Positions 27,884 through 36,859 of a stretch of DNA of 64,000 bases are shown here, piece by piece. Within the stretch, counting starts at the first letter, position 1. Each line of letters opens with the position of its first letter. The stretch comes from Mangrovactinospora gilvigrisea (lineage in GTDB: Bacteria; Actinomycetota; Actinomycetes; Streptomycetales; Streptomycetaceae), in the NCBI RefSeq assembly GCF_001879105.1, contig NZ_MLCF01000002.1:186001-250000 (forward strand), read 5' to 3'. The position numbers and the translations under genes are program-made. The notes under the pieces were generated by a model. That model searched no databases. It had not been told where the DNA came from and saw only the letters and a list, made by a program, of their open reading frames with translations.

Positions 27884-28531
27884 GTGCTGCGCGCGGAAGG
27901 TCACGACGCCTGGGCCGTGGGCCACGAGGACCGGGCCCTGGAGGCATTCCGTGAGATCAATCCGGACGTCGTCCTCCTGGAGGCGCGGCTTCCCGGCATG
28001 AACGGCTTCGCCGTCTGCCGGGCCATCCGCGCCGAATCGCAGACGCCCGTTATCTTCCTCGCCGCCCGAACCGACACTGCGGCCGTGGTCGCCGGACTTG
28101 AGGCAGGCGCCGACGACTTCATGGCCAAGCCGCCCCGCCTGAGCGAACTCCGTGCACGCATCCGCGTCCGCCTGCGTGCAGGAATAGGCCTGGCATGGAT
28201 TCTCACCCTCAGCGACCTGGTCATCGACCTCAACGGCCGCACCGTCTCCCGGGCCGGCCGGCCGCTGCGGCTGACGCCCATTGAGTGCGACCTCTTGGCC
28301 GTGTTGGCCCGCCGGCCCGGGCAGGTCCTCAGCCGACGTGCACTCCTCGAGCAGGTCTGGGGAGGCGACGCACCGTTCGACGGGCGCACGGTCAACGTCC
28401 ATGTATTGCGCCTGCGGGCGAAGATCGAGCCGGACCCGCGACATCCGGTCTACATCACAGCCGTTCGAGGTGTCGGGTACCGGTCCGACGATCCGACGCG
28501 ATCGAGCTGTATCGAGGAGAACCCATCCTGA
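27884..28531 (+). CDS. OmpR-type response regulator with short, atypical receiver domain
   Basis: This 215-residue protein has a receiver domain (1 to about 100) and a winged-helix output domain (about 110-205: RTVSRAGRPLRLTPIECDLL, then RTVNVHVLRLRAKIE and VRGVGYR). The receiver lacks its first strand and the acidic pair: a TAG at 27854 closes the frame and no better start exists. The phosphoacceptor position is Glu33 (LLEARLPGMNG) instead of Asp, and the switch Thr is Ala (FLAAR); the Lys is kept (AKPP). No sensor kinase is adjacent. It is probably an orphan, phosphorylation-independent regulator or a decaying gene. Confidence 0.8.
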   Translation: MLRAEGHDAWAVGHEDRALEAFREINPDVVLLEARLPGMNGFAVCRAIRAESQTPVIFLAARTDTAAVVAGLEAGADDFMAKPPRLSELRARIRVRLRAGIGLAWILTLSDLVIDLNGRTVSRAGRPLRLTPIECDLLAVLARRPGQVLSRRALLEQVWGGDAPFDGRTVNVHVLRLRAKIEPDPRHPVYITAVRGVGYRSDDPTRSSCIEENPS

Positions 28532-28672
28532 GCGCCAGCGGCTGGGCGGCATCCCGGCCGAGGCGGCTCGGTGATGGTTGCGCGCGTCGGCAAACTGTCG
28601 ACCGGCGGGCCAAGTCCCGGACTACCCTCGCACTATGCAAAATTGGCTGCGGGAGCCACAGAGGATCTCTCG

Positions 28673-29041
28673 GTGACGCCGAGTCAGGCCGTCGATCAGA
28701 TCATTGCGATCAGGGGCGCGCGAACGGCGACCGTCGTGGACTACTACGCGCGCCTGTCGCTGGCGAGCAGGACGCGTTCTTCGGACCTTGACCCGAGTGC
28801 CATCGCGGCCGTGGACACCGACGTCTTCCGCGCCGAATTGGACGCCTTGAAGGCCTTCGGCTACGAGGTGGGTGCTCTGCGGGACATCACTGTCTCCCTT
28901 CTCGATCGCAGCCATATCATCGTGCCCGTCCTCAACCGCGGCTGGCAGGGCGTCTTCCTGCATCTGGCCCTGGACCGGGGAGCCGAATTGGCCGGAGCGC
29001 AGGACCGCCTCCGCGAGGTTGCGCGCGCCATCGAGGTGTGA
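28673..29041 (+). CDS. Hypothetical protein, 122 residues
   Basis: I chose the GTG at 28673, preceded by GAGG about 8 bp upstream; a longer frame from 28571 looks spurious. Conserved-looking segments are SQAVDQIIAIRGARTATVVD, AAVDTDVFRAELDALKAFGY and VPVLNRGWQGVFLHLALDRG. The alternation of helix and strand could fit a small alpha/beta fold, but I do not recognise a family. It follows the response regulator by 141 bp. Confidence 0.5.
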   Translation: MTPSQAVDQIIAIRGARTATVVDYYARLSLASRTRSSDLDPSAIAAVDTDVFRAELDALKAFGYEVGALRDITVSLLDRSHIIVPVLNRGWQGVFLHLALDRGAELAGAQDRLREVARAIEV

Positions 29042-30071
29042 GCTCGATCGGTATCCGACCCCTGTCAGAGTGACGGATTCATCACCTTCCGATGGGGGTT
29101 CTTCAGTACGGCCTCTTCGCGGCCAAGTACCGGGACGCCTACGGCGCACTGCCCAGCCGCACCCTGAGCCGTTGGCCACCTCCGGATCGGCGGACCTGCA
29201 ATGGAAGCGCCGGTGCGCGGAGAACGACAGCCATTGAGGCGACTGGGGCCCTGCATGTGCCTCAATTCGACCCGGTGAAGACGCAGGCGAAGTCGGCGAC
29301 GGGACGAGGGCACCGGGGCCCTTCCGGTACGGGTCGGTCGCCGGCGGGAGACCGCGCTCTCCAGCCGCACCTGCGCATCGCCGCTCCGGTCGTGGCCGAG
29401 CGCGTCTTGGGGGACCCGCGCCCGCAGATTCTCGGCGCGGCCACGTGCCCGTGCGGCGCGCTGCCGTGCCAGCAGGGACCAGCGGCGGGCCTTCCCATGG
29501 GGGCTCATCCCCGGAAAGGTAGCGGTCCCGGGCGCCGGGGGACGGGGAATACGGCCGAGGAGCCCCGAGGCCCACCGGGCGCGTGCATACAGCGGAGTCT
29601 GCGAGCGGGCGCGGCGAGTCCCCGCGCCTGCCCCGCGCCCCACCGGGTAACCCGAGCCCCGCATCATGGTCATCAAGGCGGGGCAGTCCCGGTGAGCGGG
29701 TAGGGCCGAGCTACCGCGCGCATCGCGGCCCGCATCAGTCGGCCTGCCGCTGCGGCGAAGGCTGTATCCAGTCCGGCATCGCGCACCGTCCTCCTTCTCT
29801 GTAGAGGAGATGGCGGGGCGTCAGGCAACATCCAGGATCTTGGTGGGCGGAGAGCGGAGTGTCACCGGGGCCGCCGATCCCCGGCAACAGGACACCGCCC
29901 CGCACTCCGGCCGATGGATCCGGACACCGCGGTTGGCGAGCGGATCTCATTCCTCGCACTCGAACCTGTGGCTGCAATGTCCCCGATTGCGCCGCTGACC
30001 GTCCTGCCGAAGCGTCTGACGGCAGTGCAGCTGGCCACGGGTGCACCGGATGCGATGCCGGCCAAGGCCCG
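29042..30071. other. 1 kb stretch without a supported gene
   Basis: Both strands have only proline/arginine-rich shadow frames without ribosome sites or motifs. A palindromic TCTGTAGAGGAGAT region near 29800 is not strong enough to call. It may be eroded coding DNA. Confidence 0.35.
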
Positions 30072-31106
30072 TTACTCGGGTGCGCCCCGTGGTGCCCGTT
30101 CCTCCGAACCACCGCTGCGACCTGACCTGGTGCCGCCGGTGGCTTGATATGCGACCCTGCGCTTTCCCAGGTGGATCTTCTCGGCGACCTGGCGGGCCAC
30201 CAGGCGGTCCAACGCGGTGCGGATCCTGTTGATCGCCGTGGCATCCGCGTCCGCTCCGTGGACCTCAACGGTGATCTGCTCAGCACTCTGCGGTACCGCC
30301 CGCGCCTGAAGTGCCTGACGCACGCGGTCGGACACCGTCGGCACCGCGCTTCCGGATGCGATCCTTGAAGCCACCGGCGACGCGCCGCGCCGTTGCACAT
30401 CCGCCTTCCGACTCTGTCCGCGGCCCGCAGCCGCAGGGAGAACATTTTTGTCAACTGCGGGGCTGCCGTCCCAGGCTGTGGCTTCGGCGTTGTGCGACGC
30501 ATCTTCGGGGCGGACCGCGTCGTAATAGACAGTGCGTTGCTGCTGGTGCCGTGTCACTCGTCCGACCCGAAGCAGGCCATTGAGGGCGGCCCGCGCCCGC
30601 TCGGTCCCCACCCCCAACTCCTGTGCGCACTCTGCCGCCGTTCTCGGCTCCGTCTGCCGGTCCATCAGCTGACGCATGCGCTCCACCAGCGTGGGCTCGG
30701 CTCCGCGAATCGGCGTCGCGGACCCCTTGACCGGTGCTGGCTGGCCCGCAGCATCGGCGACGCGGTCAGCAGCGCTCGGCCCGGATCCGTCACCGGACTG
30801 CGCCTCGGTGGGCTTCGCTTCGCTGTGGCAGCGCGCCGGGGGGATTGACGTCGCGCCTCGGATCGCCCCAGTGGGGGCGCCTTCACGGGCGTGGCCGAGT
30901 ATCGTCCTTCCGCTGGCGACCACGCGGCTGCGGACGGCGTGGTCGGCGTCCAAAGCGGCGAGCTGCGCCTGCATTTGTGCAATGACCGTGCGCAGACCCT
31001 GCCGCTCGTTCTCGATTCTCCGCAGCTCCGCATGCATCTGCTCAAGGAAGCGCTGCTGCGCATCGCCGACACCGTTGGACACGGAAGACTCGGTCGGAGA
31101 AGTCAC
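30072..31106 (-). CDS. Coiled-coil protein with two winged-helix domains
   Basis: This 344-residue protein has a coiled-coil N-terminus (about residues 15-55: RFLEQMHAELRRIENERQGL, then TVIAQMQAQLAALDAD). Two winged-helix-like modules follow: LVERMRQLMDRQTEPRTAAE with GVGTERARAALNGLLRVGRV, and SDRVRQALQARAVPQSAEQI with TAINRIRTALDRLVARQVAE. The linkers are low complexity. Such architecture suits a DNA-binding protein that dimerises through the coil. The start is GTG 31106 with a weak ribosome site. No family is recognised with certainty. Confidence 0.6.
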   Translation of the reverse strand: MTSPTESSVSNGVGDAQQRFLEQMHAELRRIENERQGLRTVIAQMQAQLAALDADHAVRSRVVASGRTILGHAREGAPTGAIRGATSIPPARCHSEAKPTEAQSGDGSGPSAADRVADAAGQPAPVKGSATPIRGAEPTLVERMRQLMDRQTEPRTAAECAQELGVGTERARAALNGLLRVGRVTRHQQQRTVYYDAVRPEDASHNAEATAWDGSPAVDKNVLPAAAGRGQSRKADVQRRGASPVASRIASGSAVPTVSDRVRQALQARAVPQSAEQITVEVHGADADATAINRIRTALDRLVARQVAEKIHLGKRRVAYQATGGTRSGRSGGSEERAPRGAPE

Positions 31107-31684
31107 GGCTTGGCTCGCTTTCCTCCCACGACCGGGCCCGGGTCATCGGGCTTTTGGATGGTGGGTGCTGGTGTGATGGGCCATATCGAACCACTCGAGT
31201 GCCAAGGCCGTCCAACCTCTGACAGCACATATCTTGTGGGTCCTCGACTCCTCCACCACGAGTCCTGCGGCCGTGACCAAGCCCCCTGACCAGCTGATCC
31301 AAAGCCAGAGGGACCGTCTTCGTAGCCGAAGACCGATCCCAGGGAATCACGACGGACGGATGCGTGCCGCCAGGGGAGGCCCCCGGCGCAGCGGCGGTGA
31401 AGCTCCGCGCCGGGGGCCGAACGGACCACAGTCCATGGAGTCCGCATGAGGATTCTGTCACCTCGTCAGCACTCCTGTATCGCACCCGGCGCAGGCGCGC
31501 CGCCAAACGCGGCAGCGTTCGCCATCGATGGTCCGGCTCGCCCAGGCCCTCGTTGTGTATAGCGCCACTGCCATCTTGAAGGTGCTGGCCGGGGTGCCGG
31601 TCAGACAGGCGGCAAGAGCTCATGCTGGTCAAGGGCGGCGGTCTGCGCAGTAGAGCGTCTGTCAGAGGTGTCCAAGGGTGCCCG

Positions 31685-31877
31685 GCGGCCTGACCGTACA
31701 CGTTCGCGATTTGAATCAAGCTGGGTCGGCAGGCGATGCGCGCGAGGTCCTCGAGTGTCTTCACGGCTGCGCGGGCGTACTCGCCTGTGGCCAGCCAGCG
31801 TCGAGCACGGCCGACGCTAGGAGCATGGGTCAGCAAGCGCAGCGTGCGTTTGTCCGCGGACACGGCCGTGTATAGCT
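31685..31877 (-). pseudogene. Unidentified coding fragment
   Basis: The minus frame reads KLYTAVSADKRTLRLLTHAP, then GRARRWLATGEYARAAVKTL and EDLARIACRPSLIQIANVYG, with good codon bias. It has no start or proper end, and the downstream residues turn into nonsense. It looks like the remains of a larger gene. The rest of 31107-31903 holds nothing I can identify. Confidence 0.35.
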
Positions 31878-31903
31878 TTTCGTCCCTCGGGTAGGGCCGC
31901 GGG

Positions 31904-32206
31904 TCAGTGGACTGACTTGAGCACGCCAGCGAGGTCGGGGTGTACCCGTCCGGGAATGATGGTCGTGATGGTGTACTTCGCGACGCTGTTGGCGACGAAC
32001 GGGTCCTGCGCCGTGATCTGTTCGATTGTGGAACGGTCGACGCCGTGGGCGACGATGGCGCCGCCGTTCGAGGTGGGATCGGTTTGGCCGGAGACCAGGA
32101 ACGTTCCGTCGCGGTAGTGCCGCTCCAGGTAGGCGACGTGGTCCTTGATGAAGGGTTCCGCGGCCAGCTCCGAACCCGTGTAGTGAAGCAACAGCAGGTG
32201 CAGCAC
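31904..32206 (-). CDS. YciI-family protein
   Basis: This 100-residue ferredoxin-like protein has a typical pattern: LLLLHYTGSELAAEPFIKDH, VAYLERHYRDGTFLVSGQTD, GGAIVAHGVDRSTIEQITAQ and a DPFVANSVAKYTI segment. YciI proteins are small dimers whose biochemical role is mostly unknown. It stands divergent from the SnoaL-like gene. Confidence 0.85.
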   Translation of the reverse strand: MLHLLLLHYTGSELAAEPFIKDHVAYLERHYRDGTFLVSGQTDPTSNGGAIVAHGVDRSTIEQITAQDPFVANSVAKYTITTIIPGRVHPDLAGVLKSVH

Positions 32207-32356
32207 GGCGTTCTCCTCGGCTTCCTGGGTGGCTGACGCATCATGTCACCCGGTGATCAGCTCGGCTTCGGCCGAGGACGACGCCTTGGCCTCTGGTGGC
32301 CTGGGTTAGTCGAACGCGTGGTTGACTGCTGAGGTCGCCAACGACTGGGGAGTGTT

Positions 32357-32740
32357 ATGACGCACGACGCAAGGGCCGCTGCTGAGCGCATGTACGAGGC
32401 GTTCAACGCTCGTGACCTCGCCGCAGCAGAGACGATCTTCTCCGCCGACTTCGTGAGCCATCCGCTGGGCACCGTCGGCGTCGACAGCGTCGTGAAGGCG
32501 TGGAGCGGGCTTCACACCACGTTCCCCGACATCCAGGTCATCGTCGAGGACATGGTCGTGGATGCGGACAAGGTGGCGGTTCGCACGGCCCTGCATGGCG
32601 TCTCGGGCGGCGCAGGCATCGATGACCAGCCTCTGCCCTCGATGATGGAGATCTTCCGGGTACAGGACGGCCGCATCGCCGAACTGTGGGGCATATCCAC
32701 GCTCAACCGCCCGGCGGGTAGCAGCGTGACCCCAGGTTGA
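32357..32740 (+). CDS. SnoaL-like ester cyclase-family protein, C-terminus altered by IS1182
   Basis: The 127-residue frame has an NTF2-like fold: AAERMYEAFNARDLAAAETI, FSADFVSHPLGTVGVDSVVK and VIVEDMVVDADKVAVRTALH, ending MMEIFRVQDGRIAELWGIST. Members act as cyclases or isomerases or are uncharacterised. The final residues (about SSVTPG) are encoded by the IS1182 end that begins near 32719, so the native C-terminus has been replaced. The core fold is complete and may still work. Confidence 0.78.
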   Translation: MTHDARAAAERMYEAFNARDLAAAETIFSADFVSHPLGTVGVDSVVKAWSGLHTTFPDIQVIVEDMVVDADKVAVRTALHGVSGGAGIDDQPLPSMMEIFRVQDGRIAELWGISTLNRPAGSSVTPG

Positions 32741-34397
32741 TCACGTGCGGGATGATCTCGGTGTGAGTAATGGCGATGGGCTGTTCGAGGTCGAGCCGGG
32801 CGTAAGGAAGCAGCGGCAGGCTCGTCCGGCGGTAGGGGACAAGCGGTTCCGGGCGTTCGATCCGCATCAGGTCCTGCTGCCGCCGTCGCTGGACGACTGG
32901 CTGCCGGAGGGCCACCTGGCCCGGTTCGTCGCCGACCTGGTCGACGAGGTACTCGACCTGTCGCCGGTCCTGGCCGACTACACAGAGAAGCGCGGCTACC
33001 CGCCCTACGACCCGCGGTTGATGGTGCGGCTGCTGATCTACGGCTACACCACTGGTGTGCGCTCCTCGCGGGCGATCGAGCGCAGGTGCGTCGACGACGT
33101 CGCGTTCCGGTTCCTGGCCGCCGACCAGGCCCCGGACTTCCGCTCGATCGCCCGGTTCCGCCGCCGCCACCTGGACGCCCTGGCCGGGCTGTTCACCCAG
33201 TCGCTGCACCTCGCCATGAGGCTTGGCATGGTCAAGATGGGCCGCGTCGCGCTGGACGGCACCAACCTCGAAGCGAACGCCTCCAAGCACAAGGCGATGA
33301 GCTACGGCCGCCTGATCGACAAGGAAGAGCGGATCGAGGTCGAGATCGCCGCCCTGGAGGCCAAGGCCGCATCCCTGCTGGATGAGGCGGAGGCCACCGA
33401 TACCGCCGAGGACCAGTCATTCGGCCCTGACGGCAAGCACGTGGACCTGCCCGCCGAACTGGACCGGCGTGAGAAGCGCCTGGCCAAACTGCAGGCCGCC
33501 CGCGCGCAGATCGAGGCCGAGGCCGCCGAGAAGGCCCGCGCTCACGCTGAGGAGAAGGAGCGCCGCCGCCAAGAGCGCGCCGGGACCAGCGACGAGCAGG
33601 CCGTGGCTGACGCCGGTGAGGAGGCCGCTGGCAAGGCCCGTCCCAAGCCCAAGGCGCAGGCCAACTTCACCGACCCCGCTTCGCGGATCATGAAGAACAG
33701 CGACGGCGCCTACATGCAGGCTTACAACGCCCAGGCCGTCGTCGACGAGGAACACCAGGTCATCACCGCCGCCGATGTGACGACCAACGCCTCGGACGCG
33801 GCGAACTACACCCCGATGCTCGACCAGTCTGCGCACAACACCGGCACCCACCCCAAGCAGGCCCTGGTCGATGCCGGCTACTGCTCCGAGGCCAACCTCG
33901 AGGCCGCCAAGGACCGCCAACTAACCTGTGGCACCAACACCTTCATGGCCACCGGTCGCCTCGGCCACGACGAGCAGGTCCCGCCCGCACCCCGCGGACG
34001 CATCTCCAAGGACGCCACCTTGAAGGAGCGCATGGCCCGCAAGCTGCGGACCAAGCCCGGCCGGGCCGCCTACAGTCGCCGCAAGGCCATCGTCGAACCC
34101 GTCTTCGGCCAGATCATGACCTGCCAGGGCGGCCGCCAGCTCCTCCTGCGCGGCGAGGAAGGGGCCCGCAGCGAGTGGCGACTGCTGGCCGCCTGCCATA
34201 ACCTCCGCAAGATCTTCCGACACGCCGGAACCGCCGGCCTCGCCGCCTCGGTCGGCTGACCCCACCGGGCACACCGGCCCCCTTCAAGCCGATTCCCAGG
34301 ACCAGGCTGTCCCGCCCGGTCAGGCACACACCAAGCGACCACGACCGATCCCACCACGATCCCCCAGCCGATTGCCCGTTACTGGGACACGCTCCTA
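32719..34397 (+). mobile_element. IS1182-family insertion sequence
   Basis: It is about 1.68 kb. The left end reads TAGCAGCGTGACCCC and the right end, complemented from 34397, reads TAGGAGCGTGTCCC. The insertion truncates the SnoaL-like gene on the left. On the right, CTA at 34395-34397 supplies the TAG stop codon of the beta-lactamase-like gene. The transposase is intact. Confidence 0.8.
32745..34259 (+). CDS. IS1182-family transposase
   Basis: This 504-residue protein has an N-terminal domain FDPHQVLLPPSLDDWLPEGH, then YPPYDPRLMVRLLIYGYTTG and VRSSRAIERRCVDDVAFRFL, all typical of the family. The DDE core includes VALDGTNLEANASKHKAMSY, GYCSEANLEAAKDR and SRRKAIVEPVFGQIM. A long charged coiled insert lies at about residues 190-300. 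The start could be the GTG at 32745 or at 32763. It is full length. Confidence 0.92.
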   Translation: MRDDLGVSNGDGLFEVEPGVRKQRQARPAVGDKRFRAFDPHQVLLPPSLDDWLPEGHLARFVADLVDEVLDLSPVLADYTEKRGYPPYDPRLMVRLLIYGYTTGVRSSRAIERRCVDDVAFRFLAADQAPDFRSIARFRRRHLDALAGLFTQSLHLAMRLGMVKMGRVALDGTNLEANASKHKAMSYGRLIDKEERIEVEIAALEAKAASLLDEAEATDTAEDQSFGPDGKHVDLPAELDRREKRLAKLQAARAQIEAEAAEKARAHAEEKERRRQERAGTSDEQAVADAGEEAAGKARPKPKAQANFTDPASRIMKNSDGAYMQAYNAQAVVDEEHQVITAADVTTNASDAANYTPMLDQSAHNTGTHPKQALVDAGYCSEANLEAAKDRQLTCGTNTFMATGRLGHDEQVPPAPRGRISKDATLKERMARKLRTKPGRAAYSRRKAIVEPVFGQIMTCQGGRQLLLRGEEGARSEWRLLAACHNLRKIFRHAGTAGLAASVG

Positions 34398-35612
34398 GTC
34401 CTCGAGGGCCTGGTAGACGGTGGTCCAGAAGTCGTGGATCAGCCGCGCCGGGTCCGGACACGACAGGCCGGTCTGGGTGACCAGCACGCCCACCAGGTTG
34501 TTGCTCGGGTCGGCGTAGGCCGAGGTGCCCGTCCCCCCGTCCCACCCGAACTGGCCGACCGGCGCGTAGTCGCCGCGCTCGGTCCGCACCCCCATCCCCA
34601 AGCCCCAACCGCCCTGCTGCCCCTGACCAAAGCTCAGGTGCACATTGTCCCGGGCCAGCGCGGCACGCGGCGCGGCCTGCTCGGGGGTCAGGCGGTGGGT
34701 GGTCATCAACTCCACCGCCGGGCGGGACAGGACCCGCTGGCCGTGGTGCGTGCCATGGTTCAGCAGCATCCGGAAGTAGGCGTGCCAGTCATCGACTGTG
34801 GAGATCAACCCGCCGGCGCCGGAGGGGAAGGCCGGCGGCTTGCTCCAGCGCCCGCCCTCGGCCTCGTCCCACACCGGGAACTCCCCGTTACCGTCGGGGA
34901 AGTACACCGGCGGCAGCCGGTCGATATCGGCGGCCGACACGAAGAAGCCGGTGTCGGACATGCCCAGCGGCGCAAAGATCCGCTCCTGCAGGAAGACGTC
35001 GAACGGCTGCCCGGACACCCGGGCGACCAGCACACCGAGCAGGTCGTGCGCCAGGTCGTACTGCCAGCGCTCGCCGGGCTGATACGACAGCGGCAGCTCG
35101 GCGATGCGGCGCAGCCACTCATCCGGCTCGGGGACCGGCGCGGTCTCCGGGTCGTAGTTGGAGCGCTCCAGGACGGCCGTCATGATCGGCGAGCCCATCA
35201 GCGGCAGGTCGATGCCCAGGCCGAAGGTGGAGGTCAGCACGTCCCGGACGGTGATGGGGCGGCGGGCCGGGACGGTCACCTCCAGCGGGCCGTCGGGCGC
35301 CTTGAGGACCTGGCGGTCGGCCAGCTCCGGCAGCCAGGCGTCGACCGGGTCATCCAGCCGCATCCGGCACTCGTCCAGCAGCACCATCGCCGCCGCGGTG
35401 GTCACCGGCTTGGAGGCCGAGGACATCCGAAACAGCGTGTCGCGGCGCATCGGAGCGCCGCCCTGGTGACGCAGCGTGCCGAGCGCCTCGACATGCGTCT
35501 GGTCGCCGACGCCGACCAGGGCGACCACGCCGGGGATCTGCCCGGAATCGGTGTAGCGGGCCAGGACATCGTGCAGGCGGCGAATACCGCGCGGGGTGAG
35601 GGCGGTAGACAT
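34395..35612 (-). CDS. Serine beta-lactamase-like hydrolase (class C/esterase type)
   Basis: This 405-residue protein starts at the ATG at 35612 with AAGGAGC 8 bp upstream. The nucleophile motif is SSASKPVT (SxxK), the second motif region is WQYDLAHDLLG with a Tyr, and the third is WDGGTGTSAY. No signal peptide is visible, which favours a cytoplasmic esterase or lipase-like role over antibiotic resistance. The stop codon TAG is formed at the IS1182 border, so a few native C-terminal residues may be lost. It follows the DUF4097 gene by 30 bp and is probably its operon partner. Confidence 0.87.
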   Translation of the reverse strand: MSTALTPRGIRRLHDVLARYTDSGQIPGVVALVGVGDQTHVEALGTLRHQGGAPMRRDTLFRMSSASKPVTTAAAMVLLDECRMRLDDPVDAWLPELADRQVLKAPDGPLEVTVPARRPITVRDVLTSTFGLGIDLPLMGSPIMTAVLERSNYDPETAPVPEPDEWLRRIAELPLSYQPGERWQYDLAHDLLGVLVARVSGQPFDVFLQERIFAPLGMSDTGFFVSAADIDRLPPVYFPDGNGEFPVWDEAEGGRWSKPPAFPSGAGGLISTVDDWHAYFRMLLNHGTHHGQRVLSRPAVELMTTHRLTPEQAAPRAALARDNVHLSFGQGQQGGWGLGMGVRTERGDYAPVGQFGWDGGTGTSAYADPSNNLVGVLVTQTGLSCPDPARLIHDFWTTVYQALED

Positions 35613-35642
35613 CAGGGAAGCTCCTTTGCGGGTGGGTGGGGT

Positions 35643-36305
35643 TCAGTGGCTGGTGGCGGTGATGTCGCCGTTGGCGGTGGTGGCGTGGATGGCCAGCTGG
35701 GTGCTGCCGTCGTTCTTCAACGCGTTGGAGACCCGGCCGTTGGAGGTGGAGGCGTCCAGCGAGGCCGAGACCCCGGCGGCGGCGCCCACGGTGATAGCGC
35801 CGGAGTCGGTGCGCAGCGTCAGGGCGCCGCCGGCCGCCTGGGTGACGGTGATGCTGCCGCTGCTGGTACGGATCTCGCCGCCGTCAGCGAGCTGACCGAC
35901 CGTCACGCTGCCGGCCGTGGTGGCCAGCTGGGCGGTGGCCGCGGCGGCGACGTTCAGGTCACCGTGGTCAGTGGCGACCGTCACCGCGCCAAGCGCCCCC
36001 TCGGTGGTCAGCTGGACGCTGGACGCCTTGACCTCCACGGCGGAGCCCGCGGGCAGCTCGATGACGGCCTGGATCGCGCCGGTGGGGCCGAAGTACTGGT
36101 TCTTGGCAGGGCCGTCGATGCGCAGCACACCGTCCGCGAGCACGGCGGTGGTCTGCTCGGCGGCCTTGACGTCCCGGCTCTTGCCGGGGTCGGCGGGCGT
36201 GATCGCGACGGTCGTCTCGGCGCGGTCCCCCGCGACCACCCGGACGCTGCCGGCCGGGAGGTTCATCACGGTGGCGATCGGGGCGGGCGTGGCGAAGTTC
36301 GGCAT
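35643..36305 (-). CDS. DUF4097 beta-helix-like protein
   Basis: This 220-residue protein has an N-terminal FATPAPIATVMNLPAGSVRV strand and then a repetitive beta-strand ladder (TTAGSVTVGQLADGGEIRTS, then SGSITVTQAAGGALTLRTDS, then GAITVGAAAG). This is the usual form of actinobacterial DUF4097 proteins, whose function is unknown. AGGAGAAC precedes the ATG at 36305. It is the first gene of a pair with the beta-lactamase-like hydrolase. Confidence 0.85.
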   Translation of the reverse strand: MPNFATPAPIATVMNLPAGSVRVVAGDRAETTVAITPADPGKSRDVKAAEQTTAVLADGVLRIDGPAKNQYFGPTGAIQAVIELPAGSAVEVKASSVQLTTEGALGAVTVATDHGDLNVAAAATAQLATTAGSVTVGQLADGGEIRTSSGSITVTQAAGGALTLRTDSGAITVGAAAGVSASLDASTSNGRVSNALKNDGSTQLAIHATTANGDITATSH

Positions 36306-36547
36306 GATGGTGTTCTCCTGAAGGATCGTTGACGGGTTGGTGAGTTCAGATTGGTGGGACGAGCTGACACCCGGCTGTCACGGCGCTGACACGCCCGCCG
36401 ACGGCGGCGCGCGATCCGGGACCATGGTGGTCGGACGTCCATGGGTGATCAACGGCCATCTCCGCAAGGCAGGGTTGACTCCGGGGTCATGGTTGGAGTG
36501 ACACCGCGTGGTCATCGCGCTGGCGTGCCCGCGGTGAGCAGGTCGAG

Positions 36548-36859
36548 TTGGTACCTGTGGGTTCGGCGCGCGAGGGCGAAGCCCAACTGGCGGACCGGGC
36601 CCGCGCCGAGCTGCGGGCCAGCGGCGAGGTCATCGACGAGGCCGAGCCGGCGGACGCGCCGCTCGGCCGGCTCAGCCCCCGGGAACGGGACGTCGTCCGG
36701 CTCGCCGCCGACGGCGCCACCAACCGCGAGATCGCCGCGCGGCTGTTCCTCAGCCCCCAGACGGTCGGCCACCACCTCTACCGCGCCTACCCCAAGCTCG
36801 GCATCTCCTCCCGGGCCGCGCTTCCCCAGGCCCTCGCCGACCAGCGCGTCAACGAGTGA
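36548..36859 (+). pseudogene. LuxR/LAL regulator remnant (HTH end only)
   Basis: About 103 codons remain. The C-terminal HTH is intact, LGRLSPRERDVVRLAADGAT and NREIAARLFLSPQTVGHHLY, and is preceded by an ADRARAELRASGE helix typical of large LuxR proteins. The ATPase and TPR regions are missing, and the DNA upstream to 36441 has no coherent frame. It overlaps the convergent DUF1062 gene by 11 bp. If expressed, it would be a free HTH domain. Confidence 0.6.

Noticed and set aside
29042-30071. Search for a hidden RNA gene, CRISPR array or direct-repeat array in the longest gene-free stretch
   Set aside because: No regularly spaced repeats or tRNA-like cloverleaf were visible by eye.
34434-36332. 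632-codon plus-strand frame across the beta-lactamase-like and DUF4097 genes
   Set aside because: It is antisense to two recognised genes with ribosome sites, and it has no domains itself.
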